NCBI GenBank assembly: GCA_025462735.1
Contig: JAOAPC010000017.1
Location: forward strand, 79,089 to 143,088
From: Acidobacteriaceae bacterium
GTDB lineage: Bacteria; Acidobacteriota; Terriglobia; Terriglobales; Acidobacteriaceae
Direction: 5' to 3'
DNA: 64,000 nt
Positions 7,414 to 17,056 of the stretch are shown here, piece after piece. Every line of letters starts with the position of its first letter. Position 1 is the stretch's first letter. Below the pieces are notes generated by a model. It was given only the letters and a program-made list of their open reading frames with translations, had not been told where the DNA came from and ran no database searches. A program made the position numbers and the translations under genes.

Positions 7414-8634
7414 TTAGTTGCGTATGTCTGACATTAACTTGTCGACTTCAGCTTTGAGATCGGACGTGAGCGGAAGGAGAGGCAATCGTGGCGGGCCGCC
7501 GTAATAGCCGTTGAGCTCGAGAGCGTATTTCAGACCAGGAATTCCGAGTTCGCCGGCGACCCGAATCGAGCTTGCGGAAATGCGCTCTTGCTTCAGGCGG
7601 GCAAGATCGGCATCGCCTTCCTTCCAAGCCGCATAGATTTCATAACAGGCGGTGGGCGCGGGAGCGGCAAAGGCGAGAACTGCTCCGACTGCTCCGGCCT
7701 CAAGCGCGGGAAGCAGTCTTTGCGCCGTGCCTGCGAGGACTTGGAATCCGGCTTCCTTCTGGCGGGTTTTGAGGCCGCCAATGATGCTGATGGAGGAGGA
7801 AGCGGACGGCGATGACGGGCGAGACGCCCGTCGCTCCGCTTCAGGCCGCGATTCCGTGATCTTCATTACGAAGCCTTGCTCCGCAGGACGGGCGAGGGCG
7901 ACAGTCCCCACATGGCTAGTCTTCCCCACATGGCTCGCCTCCCCCACGTGAGCCATCTTCTGCTCGCCAGAAAGTGCCGCCACCGTAACAAGGTCACCGC
8001 TTCCGATTGGTGACTCCGATTTCGCGGACTTCAACATGCGTGGGGTTACCGCGGCAAAGGTCTCGGTTACGGTGGCGCTGCGCTTGATGGTTCGTGTGCC
8101 TTCGACCATGCGGCGGATTTTTTCAGCATCGCCGCCGGATTCCTTGATGCCGATAATGTTGGGGTGATTGGCGAGCTCGATGACCAGCTCAGGCGGAATG
8201 TCGTATCCGGTGAACACTGGGACGCTATAGACGAGGACGGGAATGGGCGAATGATCGGCCACCGAGCGGTAGAAGGCGAGAATGTTTGCCGGCTTCAACT
8301 GCGGCCGGTAGAAATGAGGCGTACGGACAAGAGCGGCATCGTATCCGAGCTCGGCGGCATACTCGGTCAGGCGCAGAGTTTCGATAGCCGATTCTGCAGC
8401 GGTGCCAGCAATCAGAACTTTGTGGGGCGCGCAGGATTCACGCGTCGTTTTGAGAACTTCACGACGTTCGTCGTCCGACAGCATGATGGCTTCGCCGGTT
8501 GAGCCGAGGACAACAATTCCTGCAATTGGGGTCTTCGAATAGCGTTCGACATTGTGCTCGAGCTTTTTGAGATACACCCGCCCGTCGGGATAGAACGGCG
8601 TAGTGATTGGCGGAAAGATGCCGTGGAGGAGCAT
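7414..8634 (-). CDS. DapA-family aldolase (dihydrodipicolinate synthase/N-acetylneuraminate lyase type) with a large internal insertion
   Basis: 406 residues against about 295 usual. The TIM-barrel landmarks are present: GSTGE at 44-48, the catalytic tyrosine Y136 (VLVYSVP) and the Schiff-base lysine K164 (GIKES). Residues about 183-295 have no counterpart in the family. They are low in complexity, contain MAHVGEASHVGKTSHVGT, and are encoded by clustered family A palindromes (about 7814-7952). After the insertion the normal sequence resumes with FQVLAGTAQRLLPALEAGA. The insertion lies in a loop after the Schiff-base strand, so the barrel might still fold. Substrate unknown; many paralogues of this family are not lysine biosynthetic. 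Confidence 0.85.
   Translation of the reverse strand: MLLHGIFPPITTPFYPDGRVYLKKLEHNVERYSKTPIAGIVVLGSTGEAIMLSDDERREVLKTTRESCAPHKVLIAGTAAESAIETLRLTEYAAELGYDAALVRTPHFYRPQLKPANILAFYRSVADHSPIPVLVYSVPVFTGYDIPPELVIELANHPNIIGIKESGGDAEKIRRMVEGTRTIKRSATVTETFAAVTPRMLKSAKSESPIGSGDLVTVAALSGEQKMAHVGEASHVGKTSHVGTVALARPAEQGFVMKITESRPEAERRASRPSSPSASSSISIIGGLKTRQKEAGFQVLAGTAQRLLPALEAGAVGAVLAFAAPAPTACYEIYAAWKEGDADLARLKQERISASSIRVAGELGIPGLKYALELNGYYGGPPRLPLLPLTSDLKAEVDKLMSDIRN
7814..7952. repeat. Cluster of family A palindromes inside the dapA-like gene
   Basis: GACGGGCGAGACGCCCGTCGC at about 7815-7836, GGACGGGCGAGGG...TCCCCACATGG at about 7885-7914, and two partial tails CCCCACATGGCT and CCCCCACGTGAGCC at 7923-7952. 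The element types match those inside carB. The reading frame stays open throughout and encodes the repetitive HVG-containing insertion. Confidence 0.8.
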
Positions 8635-8737
8635 AGGATGCCTTCTTAGACTAAGGCATTTCTTGCATAGTTGTCGAAGCCCAATAGGAAGTGTTGGACC
8701 TGCCAGCTCGAGACAGAGTTCGTAGTCGAGTTCAGAC

Positions 8738-9064
8738 CTAGTCGTAGAACTTCAGCGCCATGGCACCGTGGGTTGCCGCTCCGCCAGCGCGCAAGGCTGC
8801 GGCAATCATTGAGCTCTCGGTGACTTCCTCGCGAGACGCGCCTGCGGCCTTTGCAGCCTTTGTGTGCACTTCGATGCAATAGGGACATTGGGTCGTGAAA
8901 GCCACACCTAATGCGATGAGCTCGCGATATTTTTTCGGAATGGCGCCGCCGTCGCGGCCAACAATCTTGTCGAGGGCGAGCCAGGCGTTGAATTCGGTGG
9001 GCGCGAGTTTACCCATCTCCTTCAAAAGTCGCAGATCGCTGACGTCGTGGTAGTGTTCACTCAT
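8738..9064 (-). CDS. Carboxymuconolactone decarboxylase/AhpD-family protein
   Basis: 108 residues from the ATG at 9064, chosen because AGGAGG lies eight bases upstream; an upstream in-frame start at 9094 has no such site. The peroxidase-type motif CPYCIEVHTKAA (CxxC...H) is present, so the protein could be a thiol peroxidase/disulfide protein of the AhpD type rather than a decarboxylase. It is followed on the same strand by the dapA-like gene. Confidence 0.85.
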   Translation of the reverse strand: MSEHYHDVSDLRLLKEMGKLAPTEFNAWLALDKIVGRDGGAIPKKYRELIALGVAFTTQCPYCIEVHTKAAKAAGASREEVTESSMIAAALRAGGAATHGAMALKFYD

Positions 9065-9136
9065 TTCTTTCCTCCTATGCGGCCAGTTGAACAATATGAA
9101 CGTGGAAGCAGGCTCATTATTCCAAAGCGAGGTCAG

Positions 9137-12100
9137 CTACGTCCTTCTAGGTGATGGCGCTTTAGAGATGGCCTCGCGCTCCGCGTGCAACTGCTGCAGC
9201 GCTTTTACGTTTACTTCACCGCGCTGTAGAGCTGCGATTCCTTCGGCGGCGGCGCGGGCGGCGGCGAGTGTCGTGATCGTGGGAATGCGGGCAGTCACGG
9301 CGGCGCGCCGGATTGCCTTTTCGTCAAAGAATGGATCAGGGCCTTGCGGAGTATTCACGATGAGCTGAATGCGGTCGCCTTTGATCAGATCGACAACGTT
9401 AGGACGGCCTTCTTTCACTTTGTAAACCCGATCGCACGCCATGCCAGCTCCTTCGATAACGTCGGCAGTGCCGGCGGTGGCGACCAGCTTGAATCCCATG
9501 TCAACAAATTTGCGGGCGACTTCGGCGACGTGCGGTTTGTCATGATCGGTGACGCTGACGAAGACGCACCCTTGGGTCGGCAGCTTTTGTCCGGCGGCGA
9601 TTTGCGCTTTAGCAAAGGCCTCGCCGAAGTTGTCCGCCACTCCCATGACTTCTCCGGTGGATTTCATCTCGGGTCCAAGGACGGTATCGACGCCGGGAAA
9701 TTTATTCCACGGGAAGACTGGAGACTTTACGTAATAACAGGAACCGGTGTCGAGATCTTTTTGCTGGTCGATGTACTCGGGCAGAAATTCGCGCAGCTTG
9801 CGGCCAGTCATCAAGCGCGCGGCGATCTTGGCCATGGGGACGCCGGTAGCTTTGGAAACGTATGGCACAGTGCGGGAGGCGCGAGGGTTGACTTCGAGGA
9901 CGTAAACTTTGCCGCCGGTTCCGTTGGCTCCAGTTGGGCGGACGAGGGTGTCCGCCCCTACGTGGTCTTCTGTTGGACGGGCGCGAACGCCCGTCGCTCC
10001 ATGGTCTGTGTCTGTTTCGGCGTATCCGCTGCGCGGGATGGCGAACTGCACGTTCATCAGGCCGACGACTTTCAACGCGCGCGCCAGTTTGAACGTGTAT
10101 TCGCGCATGCGGGCGAGCAGGTGCTCCGGAATATCAACCGCCGGAAGTACGCACGAGGAATCGCCGGAGTGAATTCCTGCTTCCTCGATGTGCTGCATAA
10201 TTCCGCCGATGACCACGTCTTCGCCGTCGGAGAGCGCGTCCACGTCAACTTCGATTGCGTCTTCGAGGAAGTGGTCGATCAGTACGGGTCGGTCTTGCGA
10301 ATATTCGACCGCTTCCTTCATGTAGCGGACGACGGTTTCTTCGTCGTAGGCGATGACCATGGCACGCCCGCCGAGCACATAAGAAGGACGCACGAGAACT
10401 GGATAGCCGATTTTGGCGGCACCGGCGACGGCTTCTTCAAGGGACGCTGCCATTGCCCCAGGTGCTTGCGGAATTTCGAGTTCATCGAGCAGCTTACCGA
10501 AACGCTTGCGGTCTTCGGCGAGATCAATGTACTCAGGCGACGTACCGATAATCTTTACGCCCGACTTCTTAAGCGGGAGCGCGAGGTTCAGCGGAGTCTG
10601 TCCGCCGAACTGGACAATGACTCCAACCTCGGCACCTGCCGCGGATTCGTGCTCGTAAATTGCCCATACATCTTCGAAGGTGAGCGGCTCGAAGTAGAGG
10701 CGGTCGCTGGTGTCGTAGTCGGTCGAAACCGTCTCCGGGTTGCAGTTGATCATGATGGTCTCGTAGCCGTCTTCACGGAGGGCGAACGACGCATGGCAGC
10801 AGCAGTAATCGAACTCAATTCCCTGCCCTATACGGTTGGGACCGCTGCCCAGGATGATGACCTTTTTCTTGTCAGTCGGCGCGGCTTCGTCTTCTTCTTC
10901 GTAGGTCGAATACAGATACGGGGTGTAGCTTTCAAATTCGGCAGCGCAAGTATCAACGCGCTTATAAACAGGTTGTACTTTGTGCTTCTTGCGCAGATGG
11001 CGGATTTTTTCCTGATCACCTTTGCCGCTCAAGCGCCAAGTTCCAGCAAGTCGACCGTCGGAAAATCCCATGCGCTTGGCCTCGCGCAAGACTTCGGTCG
11101 GGACAGATTCGATCGGGTGCTTTTCGACCTCGAGCTGCATGTCATTAATTTCTTTGAGCTGGTAGAGGAACCAGGGATCGATGCCGGTCATCTTCGCAAC
11201 CTGCTTGACGGTGTGCCCCTGGCGAATGGCGTAGCGAATGTACGAAAGACGCTCGGGATGCGGCGTCACCAGGCGCTGAGTGAGGATCTTAGGCTCGATT
11301 TTCTCCCCACCGATGCGCTTGCCGGTGTCGAGGGCGCGAACGCCTTTCATCAGCGCTTCCTTAAAAGTGCGACCGATGGCCATGACCTCGCCGACGGATT
11401 TCATCTGCGGACCAAGGCTCTCATCAGCGCCGGGAAATTTTTCGAACTGCCATTTGGGAATTTTGACGACTACGTAGTCGAGGGTTGGCTCGAAACAGGC
11501 AGGAGTTTTACGCGTAATGTCGTTGGGAATTTCGTCGAGCGTGTATCCGACAGCGAGCTTGGCGGCAATCTTTGCGATAGGGAATCCTGTGGCTTTCGAG
11601 GCTAATGCCGACGAACGTGACACGCGCGGGTTCATTTCGATCACGACCATACGTCCGGTGTGGGGATGTACACCGAATTGAATATTCGATCCGCCAGTTT
11701 CGACTCCGATTTCTCGGATTACGGCAATGGCCGCATCGCGCATAGCCTGGTATTCGCGGTCGGAAAGAGTCTGGGCCGGGGCGACGGTAATGGAGTCGCC
11801 GGTGTGCACGCCCATAGGATCGAAGTTTTCGATTGAGCAGATGATGATGACGTTGTCTTTCAAGTCACGCATCACCTCGAGCTCATACTCTTTCCAGCCG
11901 AGGACGGATTCTTCGATCAGCGCTTCGTGGACGGGAGAGAAATCGAGACCGCGGGCCAGGACTTCTAGCAGTTCTTCGCGGTTGTAGGCCATGCCTCCAC
12001 CGGAACCGCCGAGAGTAAAGGACGGTCGCACAATCACCGGGAAGCCGATTTTCCCCGCGAATTCAAGGCCATCTTTTAAATTATTGACCAGCGCGGATTT

Positions 12101-12550
12101 TGGAACGTCGAGGCCGATCTTCTGCATCGCGTCTTTGAAGTAAAGACGGTCTTCGGCCTTCTTGATCGACTCGACACTCGCGCCTATCAGCTTGACGTTG
12201 TATTTTTCGAGCACGCCGCTGTCGGAAAGCTCGATGGCGAGGTTCAGCGCGGTCTGTCCGCCGACGGTGGGAAGAATGGCGAATCCCGCGCCGGGAGAAA
12301 GCTCGCGTTCCACACGAATAATTTCTTCCAGATACTCGCGAGTGAGCGGCTCGATGTAAGTGCGGTCGGCCACCTCGGGGTCGGTCATGATGGTGGCCGG
12401 GTTCGAGTTGGCCAACACGACTTCGTATCCCTCGGCCTTGAGCGCCTTGCAGGCCTGGGTGCCGGAGTAGTCGAACTCAGCGGACTGTCCGATGATGATC
12501 GGCCCCGAGCCGAGGATGAGGATCTTGGAGATGTCAGTTCGTTTGGGCAT
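9137..12550 (-). CDS. carB: Carbamoyl-phosphate synthase large subunit
   Basis: 1137 residues against about 1075 usual. The two homologous ATP-grasp halves are clear: an N-terminal [17 protein letters not shown] and the second [17 protein letters not shown] near residue 575. The C-terminal MGS-like allosteric domain is at about 960-1095. The enzyme makes carbamoyl phosphate for pyrimidine and arginine synthesis, with ammonia supplied by carA. The extra length comes mainly from about 40 residues inserted after MNVQFAIP in the second ATP-grasp domain, where other CarB proteins have a four-residue turn before the [13 protein letters not shown] strand. That insertion is encoded by two family A palindromes. 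The gene overlaps the preceding small ORF by 17 bases. Confidence 0.97.
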   Translation of the reverse strand: MPKRTDISKILILGSGPIIIGQSAEFDYSGTQACKALKAEGYEVVLANSNPATIMTDPEVADRTYIEPLTREYLEEIIRVERELSPGAGFAILPTVGGQTALNLAIELSDSGVLEKYNVKLIGASVESIKKAEDRLYFKDAMQKIGLDVPKSALVNNLKDGLEFAGKIGFPVIVRPSFTLGGSGGGMAYNREELLEVLARGLDFSPVHEALIEESVLGWKEYELEVMRDLKDNVIIICSIENFDPMGVHTGDSITVAPAQTLSDREYQAMRDAAIAVIREIGVETGGSNIQFGVHPHTGRMVVIEMNPRVSRSSALASKATGFPIAKIAAKLAVGYTLDEIPNDITRKTPACFEPTLDYVVVKIPKWQFEKFPGADESLGPQMKSVGEVMAIGRTFKEALMKGVRALDTGKRIGGEKIEPKILTQRLVTPHPERLSYIRYAIRQGHTVKQVAKMTGIDPWFLYQLKEINDMQLEVEKHPIESVPTEVLREAKRMGFSDGRLAGTWRLSGKGDQEKIRHLRKKHKVQPVYKRVDTCAAEFESYTPYLYSTYEEEDEAAPTDKKKVIILGSGPNRIGQGIEFDYCCCHASFALREDGYETIMINCNPETVSTDYDTSDRLYFEPLTFEDVWAIYEHESAAGAEVGVIVQFGGQTPLNLALPLKKSGVKIIGTSPEYIDLAEDRKRFGKLLDELEIPQAPGAMAASLEEAVAGAAKIGYPVLVRPSYVLGGRAMVIAYDEETVVRYMKEAVEYSQDRPVLIDHFLEDAIEVDVDALSDGEDVVIGGIMQHIEEAGIHSGDSSCVLPAVDIPEHLLARMREYTFKLARALKVVGLMNVQFAIPRSGYAETDTDHGATGVRARPTEDHVGADTLVRPTGANGTGGKVYVLEVNPRASRTVPYVSKATGVPMAKIAARLMTGRKLREFLPEYIDQQKDLDTGSCYYVKSPVFPWNKFPGVDTVLGPEMKSTGEVMGVADNFGEAFAKAQIAAGQKLPTQGCVFVSVTDHDKPHVAEVARKFVDMGFKLVATAGTADVIEGAGMACDRVYKVKEGRPNVVDLIKGDRIQLIVNTPQGPDPFFDEKAIRRAAVTARIPTITTLAAARAAAEGIAALQRGEVNVKALQQLHAEREAISKAPSPRRT
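9936..10004. repeat. Family A palindromes inserted in carB
   Basis: GGGCGGAC-GAGGGT-GTCCGCCC followed by CTACGTGG (9936-9965), then GGACGGGCGCGAACGCCCGTC and GCTCC (about 9975-10000). They encode the extra loop [20 protein letters not shown] in frame. The stems differ in sequence from other family A copies but remain self-complementary. Confidence 0.85.
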
Positions 12551-13130
12551 TATTTTGAATGAGTCGTGAAAATGGCAGTTTCGAGAACGATTTATAAATT
12601 GGCACGTTACTCCATTGAGCTTTAAAGTCCTCGCCGGTGTCGGGACGCGCGATTTCCTTCCCGCTGATCAACTCTTGCCACTTCGAAGCTTGCACCTTTG
12701 GAACACCGTTTTCGACTGAGTACAGGCGAACGTACGACCAGTTGTAGTTGAAGATAGACATAACGCCTTGTAGCTTGCCGCTGCTGTCGAAGCAGTACGT
12801 TATCTCATAAAACCAATCGCCTGATTCGCTACTCAGAGAAAGGCGAGCGATCCGTTTGCCCGCTGGAAGCTCGGCAACGTCACCGACTCGGTAGCAGTCA
12901 TCACATGATTTGAGTGTCTCAGGGTGAAATCTCGACCACTTGTTCGAATAGTTCCGGTCACTGAACCAAGTTCGAGTCGCAGACAGATAGGCAGGCCAGT
13001 CAACGCCACACTCGGAAGCAAATTTCTCTGAACTCCACAGGAAACGCTTGTCCGGTTCTTCCGCAAAAATCGATGAGGCAACAGTCATGACGAACAATGA
13101 GAGTGCAACTGCGCGCTTCACCCCTTCCAC
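12534..13130 (-). CDS. Secreted hypothetical protein encoded between carA and carB
   Basis: 198 residues with a clear signal peptide: KR, a hydrophobic stretch [13 protein letters not shown], and a likely cleavage near FAEE. Two cysteines in SCDDC are visible in the middle. No family recognised. Its start overlaps the end of carA by 13 bases and its stop overlaps the start of carB by 17 bases, so the three genes are translated as a coupled series. Nothing in the sequence links an exported protein to carbamoyl phosphate synthesis, so the placement is unexpected. Confidence 0.75.
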   Translation of the reverse strand: MEGVKRAVALSLFVMTVASSIFAEEPDKRFLWSSEKFASECGVDWPAYLSATRTWFSDRNYSNKWSRFHPETLKSCDDCYRVGDVAELPAGKRIARLSLSSESGDWFYEITYCFDSSGKLQGVMSIFNYNWSYVRLYSVENGVPKVQASKWQELISGKEIARPDTGEDFKAQWSNVPIYKSFSKLPFSRLIQNNAQTN

Positions 13131-14248
13131 TCCTCCATCATCTTCACAAAATCTTTGAACAAGTAATGCGAGTCATGCGGGCCGGGACTGGCTTCTGGGT
13201 GGTACTGGACAGTGAACAGCGGCAGATTGCGGTGGCGCAAACCTTCGAGCGTTGAGTCGTTAAGGTCCATGTGCGTCAGCTCGACCTCGGATTGCGGCAG
13301 AGAGTCGGGATCGACGGCGAAGTTGTGGTTGTGGGCGGTGATCTCGATTTTGCCGGTCTTCAGTTGCTTCACCGGATGATTGCCGCCGTGGTGTCCGAAC
13401 TTGAGTTTGAAAGTTTTGCCGCCGAGGGCGATGCCGGTCAGTTGGTGGCCGAGGCAGATGCCGAAGATTGGCTGGCGTCCCATTAGGCGGCGAATGTTAT
13501 CGACTGCGTAGGTACAAGGCTCGGGATCGCCGGGGCCGTTGGAGAGGAATACTCCATCGGGCTTCAAGGCGAGAACATCTTCGGCAGGAGTCTGCGCGGG
13601 GACGACGGTGACACGGCAACATTCGCTGCGTAACTTACGCAGAATGTTTTGCTTAATGCCAAAATCATACGCCACTACATGAAAGCGCTCAGGCTCGTCT
13701 TTGAAGCCTACGATTTCGATGGGTTCATGCGAGCGCTCGCCCACTTCCCAGACGTAAGGGCGATTCGTAGTGACTACTTTTGCGAGGTCGGTGCCGTCCA
13801 TCTTCGGAATGGAATTGGCCTTGGCGACGAGCTTCTCAACGTCGGATTCGATGGTGGAGACTACGCCGCGCATAACGCCGTTGTCGCGCAAGTGGCGGAC
13901 GAGGGCGCGGGTGTCGATCTCTGCAAGAACGGGAATCTTGAACTGCTCGAGATATTCTTCGGCCACCTGCTGCGAGCGCCAGTTGGAGCTGACCTTGGAA
14001 AACTCGCGGACGATGAGTCCTTCAATGTAGGGACGGGTGGCTTCGTTATCTTCGGAATTCGTGCCGTAGTTGCCGATTTGAGGGTTGGTTAAAACGACGA
14101 TCTGTCCGGCGTAGGAAGGATCGGTGAAAATTTCCTGGTAGCCGGTAATGGAAGTATTAAAAACGACTTCGCCGTAGCATTCGCCTTTGGCGCCGTAGCC
14201 TTTGCCTCGGAAGACGCGGCCGTCTTCGAGCGCAAGGATAGCCTGCAT
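13118..14248 (-). CDS. carA: Carbamoyl-phosphate synthase small (glutaminase) subunit
   Basis: 376 residues, normal length. N-terminal CPSase_sm domain with [24 protein letters not shown] sequence, then a class I glutamine amidotransferase domain with the catalytic cysteine in IFGICLGHQ and the histidine/glutamate pair near QYHPEASPG. It releases ammonia from glutamine and channels it to CarB. GGAG lies eight bases before the ATG. It heads the carA-orf-carB cluster. Confidence 0.97.
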   Translation of the reverse strand: MQAILALEDGRVFRGKGYGAKGECYGEVVFNTSITGYQEIFTDPSYAGQIVVLTNPQIGNYGTNSEDNEATRPYIEGLIVREFSKVSSNWRSQQVAEEYLEQFKIPVLAEIDTRALVRHLRDNGVMRGVVSTIESDVEKLVAKANSIPKMDGTDLAKVVTTNRPYVWEVGERSHEPIEIVGFKDEPERFHVVAYDFGIKQNILRKLRSECCRVTVVPAQTPAEDVLALKPDGVFLSNGPGDPEPCTYAVDNIRRLMGRQPIFGICLGHQLTGIALGGKTFKLKFGHHGGNHPVKQLKTGKIEITAHNHNFAVDPDSLPQSEVELTHMDLNDSTLEGLRHRNLPLFTVQYHPEASPGPHDSHYLFKDFVKMMEEWKG

Positions 14249-14347
14249 TCGATCTCCAGGGAGTGGATTTTATAGATTTTAGCAGAAGTGGCGGCTTACG
14301 CGAAGGAGGAATTTACGTTGGGCGAAAATTTTCATTTGGATTCCTCC

Positions 14348-14548
14348 TCAAATGATGAGTACGCACTTACCAGACTTCGCCAGTTCGCTCACGATATGTT
14401 TGCATTCCTCCCCACAAAATCCCCACGGTTCGCAGATTGTTCGTTCTAGCCACTTCTCGGGAATGCAGTCCGCCAATGCCTCCCCTTTATGGAGGACAGA
14501 ATACGTGCCATCCTCATGCCGCGCGAATTCCCAGGTGTTTGCCTTCAT
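14348..14548 (-). CDS. Small cysteine-containing hypothetical protein
   Basis: 66 residues: MKANTWEFARHEDGTYSVL then a segment CEPWGFCGEECKHI with three cysteines and one more in GKCVLII. No family recognised and no strong ribosome binding site. It is plausible because it is compact, has sensible composition and overlaps no other gene. It could be a small metal-binding protein, but the cysteine spacing does not match a family I know. Confidence 0.45.
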   Translation of the reverse strand: MKANTWEFARHEDGTYSVLHKGEALADCIPEKWLERTICEPWGFCGEECKHIVSELAKSGKCVLII

Positions 14549-14599
14549 AAAGCGTATGCTTTTGTCTTTGGAAGTTTACCGCGGTGCCGTCTCTTCGGG

Positions 14600-14680
14600 A
14601 CTGGGATCAAATTTCCTAACGAACCCGGCATTGCCATGCCGGGCTTTCGTTTCCCGTGCCTTCGGCACTGGAGTACCTAA
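14600..14680. repeat. Dispersed palindromic repeat, family C (copy 2)
   Basis: CCCGGCATTGCCATGCCGGG followed by CTTTCG, then CGTGCCTTCGGCACTGGAGTACC. The same arrangement as 6600-6690. It lies in the gap 14549-14805 before lepB, which shows no gene otherwise. Confidence 0.7.
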
Positions 14681-14805
14681 GCAGTGGAAACCGTCGACCT
14701 GGAAATCGGAAGCTTTAACCGCTGAACTCCCTGAGAAGTCGCCGAAGACGCAGAGGAAGCTTCAACTACACTGAATGCATCCAATCCAGTAGAATTGAAA
14801 CCGAA

Positions 14806-15390
14806 ATGGCCGCAGCACCTGAAGCCCCCCAGCTAGCTAACGAGATCAAAACTGATAAGCCGAGGACCGCCAACCGGGCGGCGGCGCTATTTTCTGCCTG
14901 GGTGCGCGATCTCGTAATTTCTTTGGCGATCTCCGCTTTCATCATTGTGTTCCTATATCAACCGGTCAAGGTTGAAGGCACCAGCATGATGCCGTCGCTG
15001 GACGATCAGGAGCGCATCTTCATCAACAAGTTCGTTTACCGCATTGAGCCCATCCAACACGGCGATATTGTGGTGTTTCGCTACCCGCGCGATCCGGCCA
15101 AGAGTTTTATCAAGCGAGTGATCGGGGTTGCCGGAGACCGCGTGCGTATTGTGGATGGGCGCGTGTACCTAAACGACAAAATGCTGGTCGAGGATTACGT
15201 TCCTCACCTTTACCGGGACGACCGGTCGTATCCCGATGTAGTGGTGCCGTCGGACTCATATTTTGTGCTGGGAGACCATCGGAGCTTATCGAACGATAGC
15301 CGCGACTTCGGGCCGGTGGACGCTTCTTATATTTATGGCAAAGCTGTGTTTGGCTATTGGCCGATGGATAAGATGGGACGGCTGCGGTAA
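14806..15390 (+). CDS. lepB: Signal peptidase I
   Basis: 194 residues. One membrane segment at about 34-52 (DLVISLAISAFIIVFLY) leads directly into the catalytic box. The nucleophile is S60 in EGTSMMPSL and the general base is K103 in SFIKRVIGVAGD. The late motif GDHRSLSNDSRDFGPV is also present. It removes signal peptides from exported proteins at the outer face of the inner membrane. The N-terminal cytoplasmic tail is short. The gene stands alone and converges on the leuB-like gene across a repeat-filled gap. Confidence 0.96.
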   Translation: MAAAPEAPQLANEIKTDKPRTANRAAALFSAWVRDLVISLAISAFIIVFLYQPVKVEGTSMMPSLDDQERIFINKFVYRIEPIQHGDIVVFRYPRDPAKSFIKRVIGVAGDRVRIVDGRVYLNDKMLVEDYVPHLYRDDRSYPDVVVPSDSYFVLGDHRSLSNDSRDFGPVDASYIYGKAVFGYWPMDKMGRLR

Positions 15391-15401
15391 GGCAACAGTC
15401 T

Positions 15402-15643
15402 GTCATCCTGAGCGGAAACGGATCATTCGCTCGCGAATGATCCGAAGCAGTCGAAGGATCTCTGCACGGCTGCTTCCCTTATGTAAACCTTCTAGGCAGT
15501 CTAACGATGAATTCTGCAGCCGTGCCGTGGTGAAATTCCCTAAACTCGCCTGTGCTACTCCCGATGTACATGGGGTCCTTCGACTCTGCGAGAAATTCGC
15601 CTTGCGAATTTCTCGCTCCGCTCAGGATGACAGTTGGGTGGGG
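15402..15643. repeat. Inverted pair of family D palindromes between lepB and the leuB-like gene
   Basis: First copy 15402-15467: TGTCATCCTGAGCGGAA, hairpin CGGATCATTCGC/GCGAATGATCCG, then AGTCGAAGGATCTCTGC. Second copy 15568-15643 in opposite orientation: GTCCTTCGACTC, hairpin GAGAAATTCGC/GCGAATTTCTC, CGCTCAGGATGACAG. The stems differ but the flanks are constant. The pair lies between convergent genes and may act as a bidirectional transcription end. No gene is seen in 15391-15766. Confidence 0.8.
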
Positions 15644-15766
15644 TGTTATCTAGCAACAAATACTCAGTTGCTCGGAGTACCGTCGAAGGCCTCTTCTTCT
15701 CTTGCTTCGTCATAAGAAGGCACCCTCTTAAGCAATCATCCAGCGCAAGGCGTGCCGGAAATGAGC

Positions 15767-16828
15767 TCAGGCGATCTGTTTTGCGATCCAATCACCAACT
15801 TCCTTCGTTCCTAAACTCCCGCTGACGTCCTGCGTTGTTTTCTTCTGGCGCACGGCTTCGAGAACGGCGGTTTCAATCTTGCGCGAGGCGTCGGAAACTC
15901 CCAAGTGAGCCAGCATCATCGCTGAAGTGAGAATTGCTCCCATAGGATTGGCGACATTCTTTCCTGCGAGCGGCGGGGCCGAGCCGTGGACGGGCTCGAA
16001 CATAGAGGTCTTGCCCGGATGAATGTTGCCGCTGGCGGCCATGCCCAGGCCACCCTGAAGTGCAGCGGCGACGTCGGTAATGATGTCGCCGAACATGTTA
16101 TTTGTGACGATCACGTCGAACTTGCGCGGGTCACGGACCATCTGCATGCACAGTGCGTCCACGTACATGTGCTCGGATTTAATTTGCGGATATTCCGCGC
16201 CGACGGCTTTGAAGACGCGCTGCCACAGGCTTCCGGCGTAGGTCATGGCGTTGGATTTGTCGCACATGAGGACGCGGTTGCGTGGCTTGCCGTCAGCTTT
16301 CTTGTTGTGGACGGCGTATTCAAACGCATAGCGAACAACGCGTTCGACTCCTTTGCGGCTGTTGATGTCTTCCTGGATCGCAACTTCGTCGGCGGTTCCC
16401 TGCTTGAAGATACCACCCGAATCGACGTAAACGCCTTCGGTGTTTTCGCGAATTACGACAAAGTCGACGTCCTTCGGCTCAATTCCCTTCAGCGGACAAA
16501 GAGACGCATCGAGCAGGCGCACCGGGCGGACGTTGGCATAAAGATCCATCTTGAAGCGCATGCCGAGCAGGATTTCTTTGGCGTGAATGTTCGAGGGCAC
16601 GCGCGGATCGCCGAAAGCTCCGACGAGAATGGCGTCGAAATCACGTCCCAGCATCTCGAAAACGCCCGGCGGGACGGTGGTGCCGTCGGCAAGATAGCGG
16701 TTGGCGCCCCAATCGAAGTAAGTCAGATCGAGCGGCGCGCCTGAAGCTTCAAGGACACGAACGGCTTGAGGAATGACTTCATTGCCGATGCCGTCACCGG
16801 GGATGACGGCGATCTTTTTGTTGTTCAC
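15767..16828 (-). CDS. Isocitrate/isopropylmalate dehydrogenase family, probable 3-isopropylmalate dehydrogenase
   Basis: 353 residues. IAVIPGDGIGNEV at the start and the catalytic DNA/D-rich segment MFGDIITDVAAALQGGLGMAAS are typical. The NAD-binding loop is EPVHGSAPPLAGKNVANP, with the HGSAP form of NAD-dependent enzymes. The substrate loop reads VIRENTEGVY instead of the RELTGG of common LeuB, so isopropylmalate, tartrate/malate or homoisocitrate specificity cannot be separated by eye. Leucine synthesis is the most likely role. No leuCD neighbours are in the window. Confidence 0.85.
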   Translation of the reverse strand: MNNKKIAVIPGDGIGNEVIPQAVRVLEASGAPLDLTYFDWGANRYLADGTTVPPGVFEMLGRDFDAILVGAFGDPRVPSNIHAKEILLGMRFKMDLYANVRPVRLLDASLCPLKGIEPKDVDFVVIRENTEGVYVDSGGIFKQGTADEVAIQEDINSRKGVERVVRYAFEYAVHNKKADGKPRNRVLMCDKSNAMTYAGSLWQRVFKAVGAEYPQIKSEHMYVDALCMQMVRDPRKFDVIVTNNMFGDIITDVAAALQGGLGMAASGNIHPGKTSMFEPVHGSAPPLAGKNVANPMGAILTSAMMLAHLGVSDASRKIETAVLEAVRQKKTTQDVSGSLGTKEVGDWIAKQIA

Positions 16829-16877
16829 GGGAGGAAGATATCAGAAATCCAGGTGGTGACAAACATGCGCTGAACCC

Positions 16878-16993
16878 TCAGGGGCTAAAGCCCATATTCG
16901 GGAAACGGTGGCACGGCTGAAGCCGTGCCCTGATACAACCCATTTCCTCATTCAACCCGTGCCGTGATACAACCCATGCCCTGATACAACCCT
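16878..16993. repeat. Dispersed palindromic repeat, family B (copy 2) with partial tandem tails
   Basis: CAGGGGCTAAAGCCC, about 25 bases, then GGCACGGCTGAAGCCGTGCC. It is followed by three near-identical tails of the form GTGCCCTGATACAACCC at 16925, 16959 and 16976. The tails suggest repeated slippage or partial duplication at the element end. Lies in the divergent gap before the ygfZ-like gene. Confidence 0.75.
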
Positions 16994-17056
16994 GTGTCGA
17001 CCGTCCGCCACCGGACCGGGTGCGACCGGAACTGCTCCGCTATAATCAAAGGAAGC

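Noticed and set aside
9344..11605. A 753-residue plus-strand frame opposite carB
   Set aside because: It is an antisense shadow of a well-identified gene, caused by high GC and codon bias.
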